In this document: piece after piece, positions 1 to 13,300 of the stretch | How the letters are laid out: every line of letters begins with the position of its first letter | Numbering within the stretch: the stretch's first letter is position 1 | DNA from: Antedon mediterranea | Taxonomy: Eukaryota; Echinodermata; Crinoidea; Comatulida; Antedonidae | DNA: 64,000 bases | Reading direction: 5' to 3' | Assembly: GCF_964355755.1 (NCBI RefSeq) | Contig: NC_092671.1 | Coordinates: 11,047,001 to 11,111,000, forward strand | The notes under the pieces: generated by a model | What the model was told of the DNA's origin: nothing | Databases searched by the model: none | What the model saw: only the letters and a program-made list of their open reading frames with translations | Made by a program: the position numbers and the translations under genes

Positions 1-172
1 TTATTACTACAGTAAACTTTTCTGAAACTGACACAAAATATTTGTAAACCATGCAGAATTGATTATAGTTTAATGAGATTCTACACGAAGAGGTAAATTC
101 AGTGACCAAGGGATGCCAATAATTCATCTACATTTTGTAGCAGGAAATATTATCAGTGTATGCTATACTGAC

Positions 173-880
173 CTATCGGCCCACCATATGGGGCAGCCGC
201 AATCTTAAACTTCTTCAGGTCTGCAACTTCTTGCCATTTTCGATCCATACTATATAGTTCTGACTTCCTGATAAAAAAATGAAATAAAAAACATGAAATT
301 TAAAATATTAATAGGATATTAAATATAGTGTTCATTTAATTACAGAACTAAGAAATATGAAATACAGAAACATTTTTTGGAAAGAAGAAAAACATTTAGT
401 TTCAAATCTAATATAGAATACTGCATGCACAGTTCAGTAATGAATCTGAGATATTATTGATAAATGAAAAATAATAATACTAGGCCTAGATAGGCCTTTT
501 AGTAGGCCTATATTAGTTTTGAATGGCCTAGCTAGGTAGGCTATTATTATAGCTTGTAAAATGTATGTATATCATTCCATCAGGAATACCAGCTAGAGGT
601 CTAACAAAGCCTACACTGACTACAGCAGTACCAGTACATTTGGCTATCCTCAAGAGTCTAGCCTAGGCCTAGCCTATATCATCACAGCACGGTTATTATG
701 CTAGCTAGGGCTAGTAGTAATTAGGCCTAGCTAGGCTAGGCCTGGCCCTAGGCTAGGCTTAGTTTTTAGGCTACACACACAGACAGTAATTCAACAGTAG
801 CCTAGTTTAGTAGGCCTAATTCAACTGTACCTGAAGTAAACCTCTCCCATCGGGTTCCAATCTGCTGTAACATGCCCCAT
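173..880 (-). CDS. VPS16: VPS16, HOPS/CORVET subunit, N-terminal two exons (partial)
   Basis: VPS16 is a core subunit of the HOPS and CORVET tethering complexes that drive endosome and lysosome fusion. Two coding exons are visible on the minus strand. Exon 1 (880-831) starts with ATG and encodes MGHVTADWNPMGEVYF; exon 2 (267-173) encodes KSELYSMDRKW and then AAAPYGGPI. From memory, the human VPS16 N-terminus carries the same landmarks: DW/NWNP, YELYSMDW and AAAPYGGPI. The splice joint is in phase (50 + 95 nt, AG|G giving Arg), with donor GT at 830 and acceptor AG at 269-268. The remaining exons lie left of the window, since 1-172 reads as intron. The gene is head-to-head with the PDIA5 gene, 442 bp between start codons. 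The match is short but very specific. Confidence 0.85.
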
Positions 881-975
881 ATTTGTTTGGAATTTATTTG
901 TAATGTTTTATAAAAGCCAACTAAACAACCTAGGCCTAGGCCTCCTACTCCTAGCAGCTAGCTAGGCCTACAGTA
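476..975. repeat. TAGGCCTAGCC-rich simple/degenerate repeat
   Basis: This stretch is packed with overlapping TAGGCCTA, CTAGGCCTAG and GCTAGGCTAGG words, overlapping VPS16 intron 1 and 5' flank. The same words recur at 13735-13800, 18725-18975 and 38560-38870, so this is a genome-wide low-complexity family rather than one tandem array. No coding content of its own. Confidence 0.6.
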
Positions 976-1322
976 ACTTCAGGAAGGAGCGAGAGCGAGA
1001 GGAGGGGATCTTCTGTTTTGGTCACATGATTAGATTGCACCATGATAGTTAGGGGGAGTTCCATGGATATGTGAAGACTATACAGTTAGTAAGAACGCCA
1101 TAGTCGTTTAAACAAAGTGTTTAATTGTCATACAATTTAAATAATGCAATTGAGTTTTTCAATTAAAAATGCAGTTGTAAATTGTTTTTTTTTTTTTTTA
1201 AAGTACAGTAGTAATAAAATATGCAGAATGGACCTAGCCAAATATCTGCATATTCATGAGGGAGCCTGGGAAAGGTCACTTTCTCTTATAAAAGGTTAAT
1301 AAACGTGGCATATGCAAAAGAG
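881..1322. promoter_or_regulatory. Bidirectional promoter region between VPS16 and PDIA5
   Basis: Only 442 bp separate the two divergent start codons. The interval holds GTCACATGAT at 1021-1030, an M-box/CLEAR-like E-box of the kind bound by MITF/TFE factors, about 140 bp upstream of the VPS16 ATG. It also holds a purine-rich GAGCGAGAGCGAGAGGAGGGG tract near 988-1008 and TATAAAAG at 1287-1294, only 29 bp before the PDIA5 ATG. If that TATA is used, the PDIA5 5' UTR would be very short, so it may be fortuitous. Confidence 0.4.
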
Positions 1323-4300
1323 ATGGCTGGACACACATGGACCTTGTTGTATCTTCTGGCAATTGTAAGTTAATTAATTTATAAGACTATCTTTGTATGT
1401 TACTTAATAATTGCAATTCCCAATATAAAAGAAGTATTAGCATTTTCCTTCCTCCTACCCGTTCACTTTCGCCGGCTACTCTTGCCTAAATGCTAGGCCT
1501 ACTATAATATTCTACAGTTAGCAGGATATCCGCCGAACTGTCCCCAGCGACACAGTCACAGCAGACAAAAGATCATCAGACACACACCCTTCAAAATCAA
1601 GGCCGTGGCCTAGGTGTAAGAGTCATTATATTTTAACGTGATCTTCTCTTTCTATAATATTTGTTACTTGATTGGAGGAATAACTTAATTTATTTAGCCT
1701 AATATTACATTCATTCAATTGATTCATTAAATTGAGATGGCTCTATCTATAATTTCGATTTTGAGTTTACTCAGCATGTGATTGTGAGTAGTACATACTT
1801 TAGTACTAGGCTAGTAGTAGGGTAGTAATAGCAGTAGTGGTATGTCTATGTTATGTTACATTATATTATATTTCAGAAACTACTGTACTTATTATTACTT
1901 GTGCAAATGCTAAAGTTTAAAACACTTATGATTCATTTTAATAACTTATACTCTGTTTTTCTTATTTATTTACTTTTTAAATTTTTTATTTTACTTATGT
2001 ATTTTTACTTCTTATTTTATATTCTTACTATGTATTAATTACTCGTCATACTTGATAATGTTTATTGTATCTTTTCTGGTGGGTAAGCCTTAAAGTTCTT
2101 TGAACTTATTTGCCCACCAGCCACACATCTTTCTTGTATATATATATGTTTATTGTTACTTAATTATCATATTCATTTTGTGTGGAAAATCAATAAAAAC
2201 AAACAAACAAACAAACAAACCTGTATGTTTAAAGAATGACCAAGTTCATTTTAATGCTAAACATCATTGACGGAAGGGGTCCAGGGCCTACAAATGTGAA
2301 ATGAAGTGCTCAAATTACCCAAATGTCCTATCTTTTGCAAAATGTTATAAATATCAACTGAACCGGCGAACTTCCCACTCTGTTTAACGTCTTCCAACAA
2401 AATTGGTTGAACGAACAAAATCTATCTACCCAGTGGCATCCTTATTTTTAAATAATGGCAGGTGCATGTTCCCCCACCCCTCTTCCTGGATCTGCATATG
2501 CTACCCCTAGTTAACCGATTCCAGCCAACGAAACGAAGTCTACTTAATTTTTTTAAATGAAATAAATATTTTATGTGTTGTCATAGTGACATGGATTTTG
2601 ATGGGTCTTATGAAATGATGATGTCATAGGAAAACATTTGTGAATTATCTAAGAAATCTCTATAGGAAGAGAGTGATTATAAGAGACAGTTGCCCAGGTT
2701 AAAACATTTTCCAGCTGGACTTATCTAATGCAGCATGAAAATATTGATTTTAATGAGCCATACCATATTGTCCCAACTGCACTGCGTTAGCAACTGTATT
2801 TGAACAATTTCAGGTTATGATTGAATTAATTCATTTAGTCTAGTCAGTACCTGTAACTTTGAGATTTAGTCTTTCTTATACTGTAATAATATTTTTATAA
2901 CACATTAATAAATTATTCATATTTTATTTCATAAATCACAAAATTCATATCTTGAGGCCTCACAGCCAAATTGCACATGATTTACAAGGCGAGAAAAATA
3001 AACCATGATGAAAGCGCATAATAATACCACGTACAATACAAATAAGCCCACCAAGGAGTTCTAATTTGCCAAAATCAATGAGTGAGGCTTTGAGCCCGGA
3101 CAATCACATCCATGTCTGTCTGCTCTGTCTGCTTTGTCAATGTGTTTTACTTTAGCTATATATAGTGGATTTGTAATGTACTGCAAGTTGAATACAATTG
3201 CAATTATTAAAGATGTATTGTCCCTTTGACTAATTCCCAAAAAAATGTTAAAAAAAGATTGGGTCATTTTGAAATATCAAAATAGTTATTAACTTTCACC
3301 AAAAAGTAGTCGGAAAAAAAATCATTTAACTGAAATACAGACGTTTAACTGTTAACTAGTAATTATTGTTTGCAAAAAATTTTCTTTTAGATAATTTTAT
3401 GTCATGGGGGGAAAAAGTCTAACAACAGGCAGCACATTGTTGACATAGATGACGTGAAAGCGTTTAAAAAGTTGCTACGTACAAGAAATAATGTTATGGT
3501 CTTGTATGCTAAAAATGGTAAGCTATTATTTTAAGAATGTATTAAAAACAGTCAGGAACAGAAATAGATTTTAAAACAGTTCAACAATGTAAATATTGTT
3601 ATAACAGTACAATTATGAATTAAGCTGTGTTGACAATTAAATTAGTGTATTTGATTGGGAAATTTCGTGGTCAACATACAGATTTTTTAGTACTTTTTGT
3701 ATTCAAATTGTAAATTGTAAAATTATTGTGCTCAACAGAAAATCACTCGAATATAAAAATGCAAGCTTTTTTCGTTGCAATCTCAATGCTCAAAATACTC
3801 TGTTAAATAATACTATAAAAAAGAAAAACTATGCTTGGCACTATAAATAATTCTATTGAATTAATTTTTGTCCCTTTTTGTTATCAGCCAAAGCAGCAAG
3901 CAATATACTTGGTGTTTATGGGGATGTAGCTGCAGAGATGAAAGGTCTTGGCACATTTGCCTTTATAGACTGTGGGTAAGTGATAATGTGTTTATTTTCA
4001 CCTGTGAAAGTATGGTCAAAGTTCAACGCAATTTGGTAACAAGGCAACATACTAAAATTATAATCCTACCACCCATGTTGTAATTATTCGTTTATGTAAC
4101 TATGGTAATAGTTTTGTTTATTTATCTAATAAGCTAGTAATCAATCTATATTGATTATTTCAGAGAGGCCAAGAAGCTGTGCAAGAAATATAAGGTTTCA
4201 CCTAGCTCATATGCCATGAAACATTATAAGTAAGTTATTTTAAAAAGTATAATAAATAATCATTATTTAGACTAGGAGGTAGTTTTACATTGCATTAAAA

Positions 4301-7300
4301 TTTTAAAATGTGTTTGTTATTAGATTATAACTTACTTAAAATATTGAGTATTATTGACTATCAATATTTGTATATTGATTTTATTTTAATTGATTATTAA
4401 TCTTATTTTTCAGAGATGGAGAATTTAATAAAGATTATGATAGAAAGGAAGTATTTAAGGTATATGTTTTTATTGGTCTGAATTCTAAAGCTCCGTCTAC
4501 ACTATTAAATATGGTAGTGATATGCCCAAATATGGTAATGATATGACATCACCATGTCCATATGTGCACATCACATTTTTATTTGTCACATAAAGTCTGA
4601 TAGTGTAGACAAAGCTTAAACAATGATAATATTTTCAAAACAAGTTTCATTTTGTTTCGAAACTCTAAAATAATGGCGTACCACTCTGGTGTATAAAGCT
4701 TACTCACACATATTTTGCTCTACTATTATAAAGATAGACTTGAATCTTTTTATTTCTAGTCTATAATCAACTTTATGAGAGACCCAACAGGAGATTCACC
4801 GTGGGATGAAGATGATGCCTCTAGAGATGTTTTACATTTGGACTCTACTCAGGTATGGGTGTCATCATTTCATAGTCATTTCCACCAGGATTTGTCTCAA
4901 TTATGTATCATGATTACTTTATTCAGTATGTAGAAGATAGAGTTACAATAGTTGTACGGTCTGTAATAACTGCATGCTACTCTGTGATTATATGTTGCCA
5001 GAACTACAAGTTGCATAATAAATAAGATGTTGATATGATTAACTACTAATTCGTTATTTCATAACTATTTAAATTATTTGTATTATTTACTGTATATATT
5101 TTACTGTGAAAATAAGTTGTTACTTTTTTTACAGCAATTAAGCAAACTTCTAGCAAAGGAAAAGAAACCAACTTTGATAATGTTTTACACCCCATGTGAG
5201 TATCTATCTGAGTATTTCTTATTGAGCACAAGTTGGATGTCATTAATATATCTTCCTTGTATTTCATTACTATGTTATTAAACTGCAACAATTGAATGTT
5301 TTTTAATGTAATAATAACAAGAATGATTACTAACCATAATATTCTAATGTTGATGATGAGTGCCATTTTACCTTTGTTTGTTCAAGGTCCAACATATTGT
5401 AGGAATTTTGTCCTATAAAGAGATTGCTACCATTAATTAATTTAGAATATAATGTAGCCAGATATTATGTTACCTGTTGATGTAGATTATTTACTAATTA
5501 TATAGACAGTTTAAGTTGTATTGCCTATTTTAATTTTATGTGTATTCAATAACAAATTAATTTTTAATAGTATACCATTTTGTGAACTTATGAATAGAAA
5601 TTTATCTGGTTGATACTAGTTTTAAACCAACTTGTTCTGGTTGGTAATTGTTACAGTACAGTAGGTCTTAAAGCATCAATTTTAATTAATTAATCTTGAT
5701 ACATATTCTAAGATATGAATAAATCTAGAAAGATAGCAATGCTTGCAGGTATATCAATAATAAAATCGCATTTGGCTGCAAGCATTATTATTTCCAGGGT
5801 TGTATAAAATTGCTATTGTACACTTCAATAAATACACATGAATTAAACTAGTTATTGCTTCACCTGCCTATCTTCCCGTTCTTTGTCTGCTTTGCGCTCA
5901 TTTTCAACATTGATTCTGAATTATAGAATTCTTACATCATTTGGTCTATTAGATATACTTCATTTATTCTATTAATAAGATTTAATTAGCCTAGACTTAC
6001 AGAGATTGCGGATGTAGACAGAATGACTTGAAAGCTACCGTTTCTTTACAGAATTTAATCACTATGTTTATGTGTTTACATTTTATCTTCAGGGTGTGGT
6101 CACTGCAAAAAGATGAAGCCTGAATTTGCTAGTGCTGCCACAGAATTATTAGGGGATGCAGTAAGTGAATTTTGATAATGTACTGTAATGTAAACTCAAT
6201 TATTATATGAATTTGAATTCAATTTTATATTATATTAAAATGATTATATTACTGGTGACTTTCACAGTATAATACATAAATACAACCTTAATTTTGATGG
6301 TGATTTTGCTTATTTTGCTAGGTTTTAGCTGGAATGGATGTTGATAGGCCAGAGAATTACCAATCAAGAACATCATTCAATATAACAGGCTTTCCAACTA
6401 TTATTTACTTTGAGTAAAGTACACCTTTTGTAGTCAGAATCCAAAATCTAAGGATTTTTACCTCGAATATCACCATGATAAATGTCATGTCTTTTTCATT
6501 ATAAAGAAGTTTATAAAGCTTAAAGTAACATCCTGAAAAATGTTATTTTGATTATAAATGTATTTGTAGTTTTTTACCTTTTAATGTAGAGATTTACTAA
6601 GCACTATTTACTCTAAAACACAATAACTATACACCATGCTTTTTCTATAATGATAATACAAATCCATATATTTAGATGAACATATTTCCATATTATTAAC
6701 ACCTATATAAATTCCTGTCATTTGATTGGACGAATGTGGGTCACATGGCGTGCAATAGTACGCACTATTCAACGATCGTTAAATAGTACTTTTTGAAACA
6801 TTTTTGTGTACGAAAAAAAAACGTCTAGATGCTATATAAAACAAATAATGAATGTTTTGTATTCGTGTAATGGTACAAATAATGGCACTTGGTGAATGAT
6901 GAAAGGTTATATCAACTCGGCTTTGCCTCGTTGATATAACCTTTCATCATTCACCTCGTGCCATTATTTGTACCATTGCACTCATAAACATTCATTATTT
7001 GTATATTATTACATCTTTATATTATACCTACTGTATGTATCACAACACCTATTATTTTTTTTAAGAAATGGAAAGAGAAAATTAGATTATGGCGGTGAAA
7101 GAAATAAAGATGGAATTATAGCTTGGATGGCAGAGTAAGAGTAACGTTTAATATGATATTTAAGGAAACAATTAAACACTTTATTGTATATAACCTTTGT
7201 ACCTTTCCATATGGTCACTTCCTTGAACAGATTAGTGTTAGAATCATCCACATGTAACAAGATGATCAATATGTTAGCATATTCTATTATTTGAAGTAGG

Positions 7301-10300
7301 GCAATTCAAATCAAGTTCTTTTTAAAAAAATGGATTGATTCCCAATTAAACACTCAAATTAAATAATTTAGTAGTAATGTAAAATTTCTCGTAATCTTAG
7401 TTAAAACTACTTCAAACTTTTTTTGACTACACTATTATTTTTGGTAAAAAATCATATATAACAATAATTAAAATTGATTATTTGGGTCATAATTGTATTG
7501 TAGTTTTGATCAAAAAATTGCTTGATCTTCATTTCAGTAATTCTAAAAGCCTTCAATCAAAAATTAACACTGTAGTTTGTAATCTTATTGACCTTTTTTA
7601 ACCTATTCAGTCCACAGCCACCCAAGGAACCAGAAAAGGAACAGGAATGGGCTGATGAAGAAACAGATGTGGTACATCTAAAGGACGACACTTTTGATGA
7701 CTACCTGGCAACCCATAGCTCAGTCATGGTCATGTTTTATGCACCTTGTAAGTAACTTACTTTTGCATCACTAACCACATTGTCTCACATTTACAGTTGG
7801 GTTAATTTTGGTTTTCAATAGAAAAAAAAATAGGTTCAAGTACTATGGCCTTATTAATTATCAATTAGATACAGTTTCAGTCTTGAATGAGTATCTCTTT
7901 CCCTTATGTGCATAATTCTGCAGAACCAACTTTATATTCATTGACCACATTAGTTTCTGATATTTTGATGTAGTTTTTATATGTTGTTTATTTATTGATA
8001 ACATCCTTTAATACAGGGTGTGGACATTGTAAGAAGATGAAACCAGAATATGCCGATGCAGCAGCAGAACTTAAAGAACAAGAGGTATAAGAATATATAA
8101 TATGTCAATCAGTTCAATTATTCAACCTCACATTCAGTTTTAGTCCAGGAGCTTATGTCGAAAAAAAGGCACTTGTAGGCTTTTGATGTTAATTGTCGGC
8201 ACCAACGTTTTTCTGACTCAGAATTTTTCGCTGAACAAGAAAAACTTTGGTGCCATTTTTTTCGACCATGGCAAGTGGCCGCCATTTTGATTTTCAAGAT
8301 GGCGGACTAACTTTAACAAAACTGATCATGTGTGGTATCATTGGAAAGGGAATTAAATACTGATCATTTATTTCCATTACACCCATACCCCAAAATGCAT
8401 AGCAACAGAGATAATCGCAATTACATTATGTCATGTGACCAAAATGAGGTCAAAGGTCAAATTTCGACAACTTATAAATACCATTGTGTTTGGTATCAAC
8501 GGAAAGCTTTTTTTATACTTAGTACAGCTGTACATATAGTTTTTACATTCATCACACCATTTTCTAGAAAGTTTAAATTTTGTATATAAATAATATAGCT
8601 AATACACCTTATTTCAAGTTTAAAATAAGTTAGTTTATTAGTGTAACAATGTGTTAAAGCCCTACGACCTAAGTGTTTTCGACCTAATTTAAGGTCACAA
8701 ACTACATTTTATGTAAAAATAAATACTATATGATCCTATTTCGATAACTTTTTTCGTCTTTAAACTGTTCAAAATGTGAAAAATAAGTTGATTCTAATAA
8801 TAATATTTTAATCGGCCCGCTAAATCCCACAAGGCATTGATATTTTCGTGTTGATATGGATGCACGGCCAGTTTCGGTCGGTGATCGTCAAAACAAATAA
8901 GAGAACCATAACTTTTTGGCGAAAATACCAGGTCTGCCCCAATTTGTATTAACGGATTCTGCCAAAAAAGGAAAGAAAATTATTTCAGCAATGAGACAAC
9001 GTCATGATAAGCATATAGCAAGCGTACGATGTTCGTACGTTACCGTTATCTTTTAATCTTAATTAACCTTAGAACGTACATTTAAGACAATATGACCTGG
9101 TTTATTGTTTTTAAAATTATATATTATACATTATTTTTACAAAACGACAACAATTGCAGGTTTTGGGGATTTAACATACAAAATGACTATCAGATGTATT
9201 GTATAAATGAAGCCTATACAGTATGCCACCATGTATAGTCAGGGGCGGACACAGGGTGTTGCAACACCCTTAATTTCATACTAAATGTTTTTTGCCAATA
9301 AATTAAAATTTAGATCCCATTTCATCATATATAAGAGCCTATATGTAAATTGACAGACCGCAGCGTACAATTGACCAGCAGTCAACAATACCGCGCACAT
9401 ATTATGTAGATAATTATGTTTGTGAACATGCTCAGAATGAATTTCTGACTGTTTAGTAGAATGCTTGTGCATCATGCGAAGGTACTGTATATCTTCATTT
9501 CCCATGCCCGTAATATTGGACCAAAATTCCGTAATAATTATGGACGTTCCGAACTTTGAAATAACAATGTTAAAATTGCTTCTTTCTGCAAATTTCAATT
9601 TTTTCTTTTCTGGAGTGTGGTTTAAGTAACACTGTTGTACAGTTTATAGTAGATAAATTAAATTTATTTTTGGAAATTGTGGTTTTACTGACTTATTTAG
9701 CATTTATTTCAAAATATTTTTTATCTAACTGGTTTTATCCTATAGTCGCGTAGTGTGTGTTACCGGCGGAAAAAATATGCGGTATACGCCGATCAGTATT
9801 GCTGTTTGCTACTGTAGCCCGATATCGAGTTTCATTTCGGGCGGTGAACTAGAGCTGCCATTTATCGTGAATTTTACGTGTGAGAGTACCATGCTAGGGG
9901 TGTCATTTAACCATGGGGGCCTGTGGCGCATATGCTCAGTACCGACAGCCCTGGATTCTTGGGCAACCCTATTCAAATGGTCCTGCTACCGCCCCTAATA
10001 GTACTTCAGAACTACCAGTGGATATATAAAATATACCAAGATAATAACATTATCTTTCAATTCAAGATAATAACATTTCCATATCTGACGTGACCATGTC
10101 TAAACTGACATTCAATATTGTGTATTGGGTACACTTAGCTAACCTAGTCAAATTTCAACATCGCTTTCCTCTGAATCAGAGGCGGTAGATGGGTCAGTGT
10201 TTTCACATATTAATTTAATTTTGTTAAACAATATCGGGCTACAGTAACAAACAGCAATACTGATCGTATACCGCATATTTTTTCTGCCGGTAACACACAC

Positions 10301-13300
10301 TACGCGACTATGGAATAAAAACAAGTTAGATAAAAATATTTTGGAAAAAATGCTAAATAAGTCAATAAAACCACAATTTCCAAAAATAAATTTCATTTAT
10401 CCCCTATAAACTGTACAACAGTGTTGCTTAAACCACACTCCAGAAAAAAAAATATCGAAATTTGCAGAAAAAAGCAATTTTATTTTATTTATTTTATTTC
10501 ACATCCAAACAGCGAAAAATTGCCAATTACAGGATGCATTAAAACTCTTTAGATATAAATATAGAATTAAAAGCACATAAAAATACAAAACATGAAACAT
10601 ACAAAATGGCAAACTTAAATCGATTTAAGAATTTTAGACCTAAATTTAGACAAAGTGTCAAAAAAATATCGATAGTTTTATCCTTATAGAAATTGAATTA
10701 AAACGCTTGGATAATCTTTGAATGAAACCATTTTTGGTTACGTTGACTCGACAACAGGCAAGAGAAAATAAGTCGGTGTTGCGAGAGTTTGGTCGACTAA
10801 TTTTGAGAGAAAAAAATAATAAAATATTGCATTTAAAAAGGGAGTTGAAGCATTAACACTGTTTAACACTGTTATTTCAAAGTTGGGAACGTCCATAATT
10901 ATTACGGAATTTTGGCCCAATATTACGGACATGGGAAATGAAGATATACCTTCGCATGATGCACAAGCAATCTAAACAGTCAGAAATTCATTCTGAGCAT
11001 GTTCACAAACATAATTATCTACATATATATCTGTGCGCGGTATTGTTGACTGCTGGTTAATTGTACGCTGCGGTCTGTCAATTTACATATAAAAAGTTTA
11101 TGGTTCTCTTATTTGTTTTCATGATGGCTGACCGAAGATGGCCGACCGAAACTGGTCGTGCATCCATATCAACATGAAAATATCAATCCTCGCACGATGC
11201 CTTGTGGGATTTACATCGGGCCGATTAAATTATTAGAATCAACATATTTTTCACATTTTGAACAGTTTAAAAACGATAAAAGTTATCGAAATAGGATCAT
11301 ATAGTATTTATTTTTACATAAAATGTAGTTTGTGACCTTAAATTAGGTCGAAAAAACATAGGTTGTAAGGCTTAACATATCGTTACAGTAATAAACTCAC
11401 TTATTTTAAACTTGAAATAAGTTGTTAGCTATATTATTTATAGACAAAATTTAAAATTTCTAGAAAATGGTGTGATGAATGTAAAAACTATATGTACAGC
11501 TGTACTAAGTATAAAAAAAGCTTTCCGTCGATACCAAACACAATGGTATTCATAAGTGGTCGAAATTTGACCTTTGACCTCATTTTGATCACATGACATA
11601 ATGTAATTGTGATTATCTTTGTTGCTATGCATTTTGGGGTATGGGTGTAATGGCAATAAATGATCAGTATTGTATTCCCTTTCCAATGATACCACACATG
11701 ATCAGTTTTGTTAAAGTTAGTCCGCCATCTTGAAAATCAAAATGGCGGCCACTTGCCATGGACGAAAAAAATGGCACCAAAGTTTTTCTTGTTCAGAGGA
11801 AAATTCTGAGTCAGAAAAACGTTGGTGCCGACAATTAACATCAAAAGCCTACAAAATGACATAAGCCCCTGGACTATTTATAATTTTTAAAATTAGAATG
11901 TAAATAACCAAGATAGCTTATGTCTTTTGTTCAGATTGAAGCTACACTAGCAGCAGTTGATGCCACAAAAGAACCAAAGGTTGCCAAGCGCTTTGGTGTC
12001 AAAGGTTACCCAACAGTTAAATATTTCAAGTAGGTTTGATTAAATAATAATTACTGGATTCATCATTAAAAAAACTGATACATAACTTTAATCTATTATA
12101 TAATTATAACAAAGACGACTAAAAACCCTAATGTAGTAATTCAATATTTGCATGTTATAGAAATTTTCGATATTTGATAAGCTGATTGTTTTATTTATTT
12201 GAGTTTATGTTTAAACACACAAACATTATCCACATGTCTGCATTTATACTAATCAAATGCTAACCCAGACATTTGTAAAGCATTATTAAAGAGGCTGTAT
12301 ATAAAAATGGTATGAACCAAACCTCAATAAATAAATTAAATTTTTTTTGCTTTTTGCAGAGATGGAGAGTTTGCTTGGGATTTCAGTGAAAGAACATCAG
12401 ATAAATTCGTAGAGCACATGAAAGAGTGAGAACCTTTATTTTTTAATCTGATAATGTAACGGATATTCAGGAGCAGATCTAGGAAGTAGTACTAATTGCG
12501 TGGACCCTGTTTTGACAGCTAAAATGAAATTATTTTTATTACTTTTGATGTCTACTTTTGACAGACTATTCATTTTAGTGCTCCCCTGTTTAAAAGTTCA
12601 TGGATCCGCTTCCCCCCTGATATTTATTTAGAAATGATGTATTTTATTTGTATCATAAATTAATGTATCAATTGACATATTTTAGTTCAATTATTATTAC
12701 TTTTATTTATAGGAGAACATTTTTTTAAAACTGTATTATTTATACTGTAGTATAGTTATTAAATGTTATTATATTACAGTCCTCAGGAGCCTCCTCCACC
12801 ACCACCCCCTGAACCAGCATGGAGTGAAGAAGAGAGTGCTGTGGATCACTTGGGCAACGATAATTTTAAAAACGTCATGAAGAAGAAGAAACATGCTCTT
12901 GTCATGTTTTATGCTCCATGTAAGTTTTATTATATTGTAGGGCCTAGTTTAGTTTTTTAATTATATAAATCAGAACATTGAACAACTCTATTCAATGTTG
13001 TGAATGCTAAAGCTCTGTCTAGACTATCAAACTTTATGTGACCAAAAAAATGTGTTGTGCCTATAATCGATGTCTATGTTTATATATGGACACGAAATCC
13101 TATTTCTTTCTCTCTGTCTACCTACCTTCACTACTACTGACTTAGAGTGAAATGCACTGTTTAGAATCATCTCTTGGTTAAATTTAACCAATAGTTCTTT
13201 TCACATTCTTAACTGAATTGAAATACATTTTTTTTTCAGGGTGTGGTCATTGTAAGAAAGCAAAGCCAGAATTTCAACAAGCTGCGGCTAAATTTGAAGA

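Noticed and set aside
8332-8589. 85-codon open frame mirrored at 11438-11695 in the two arms of the fold-back element
   Set aside because: It starts at GTG rather than ATG, has no recognisable domain, and the mirrored copy is explained by the inverted repeat.
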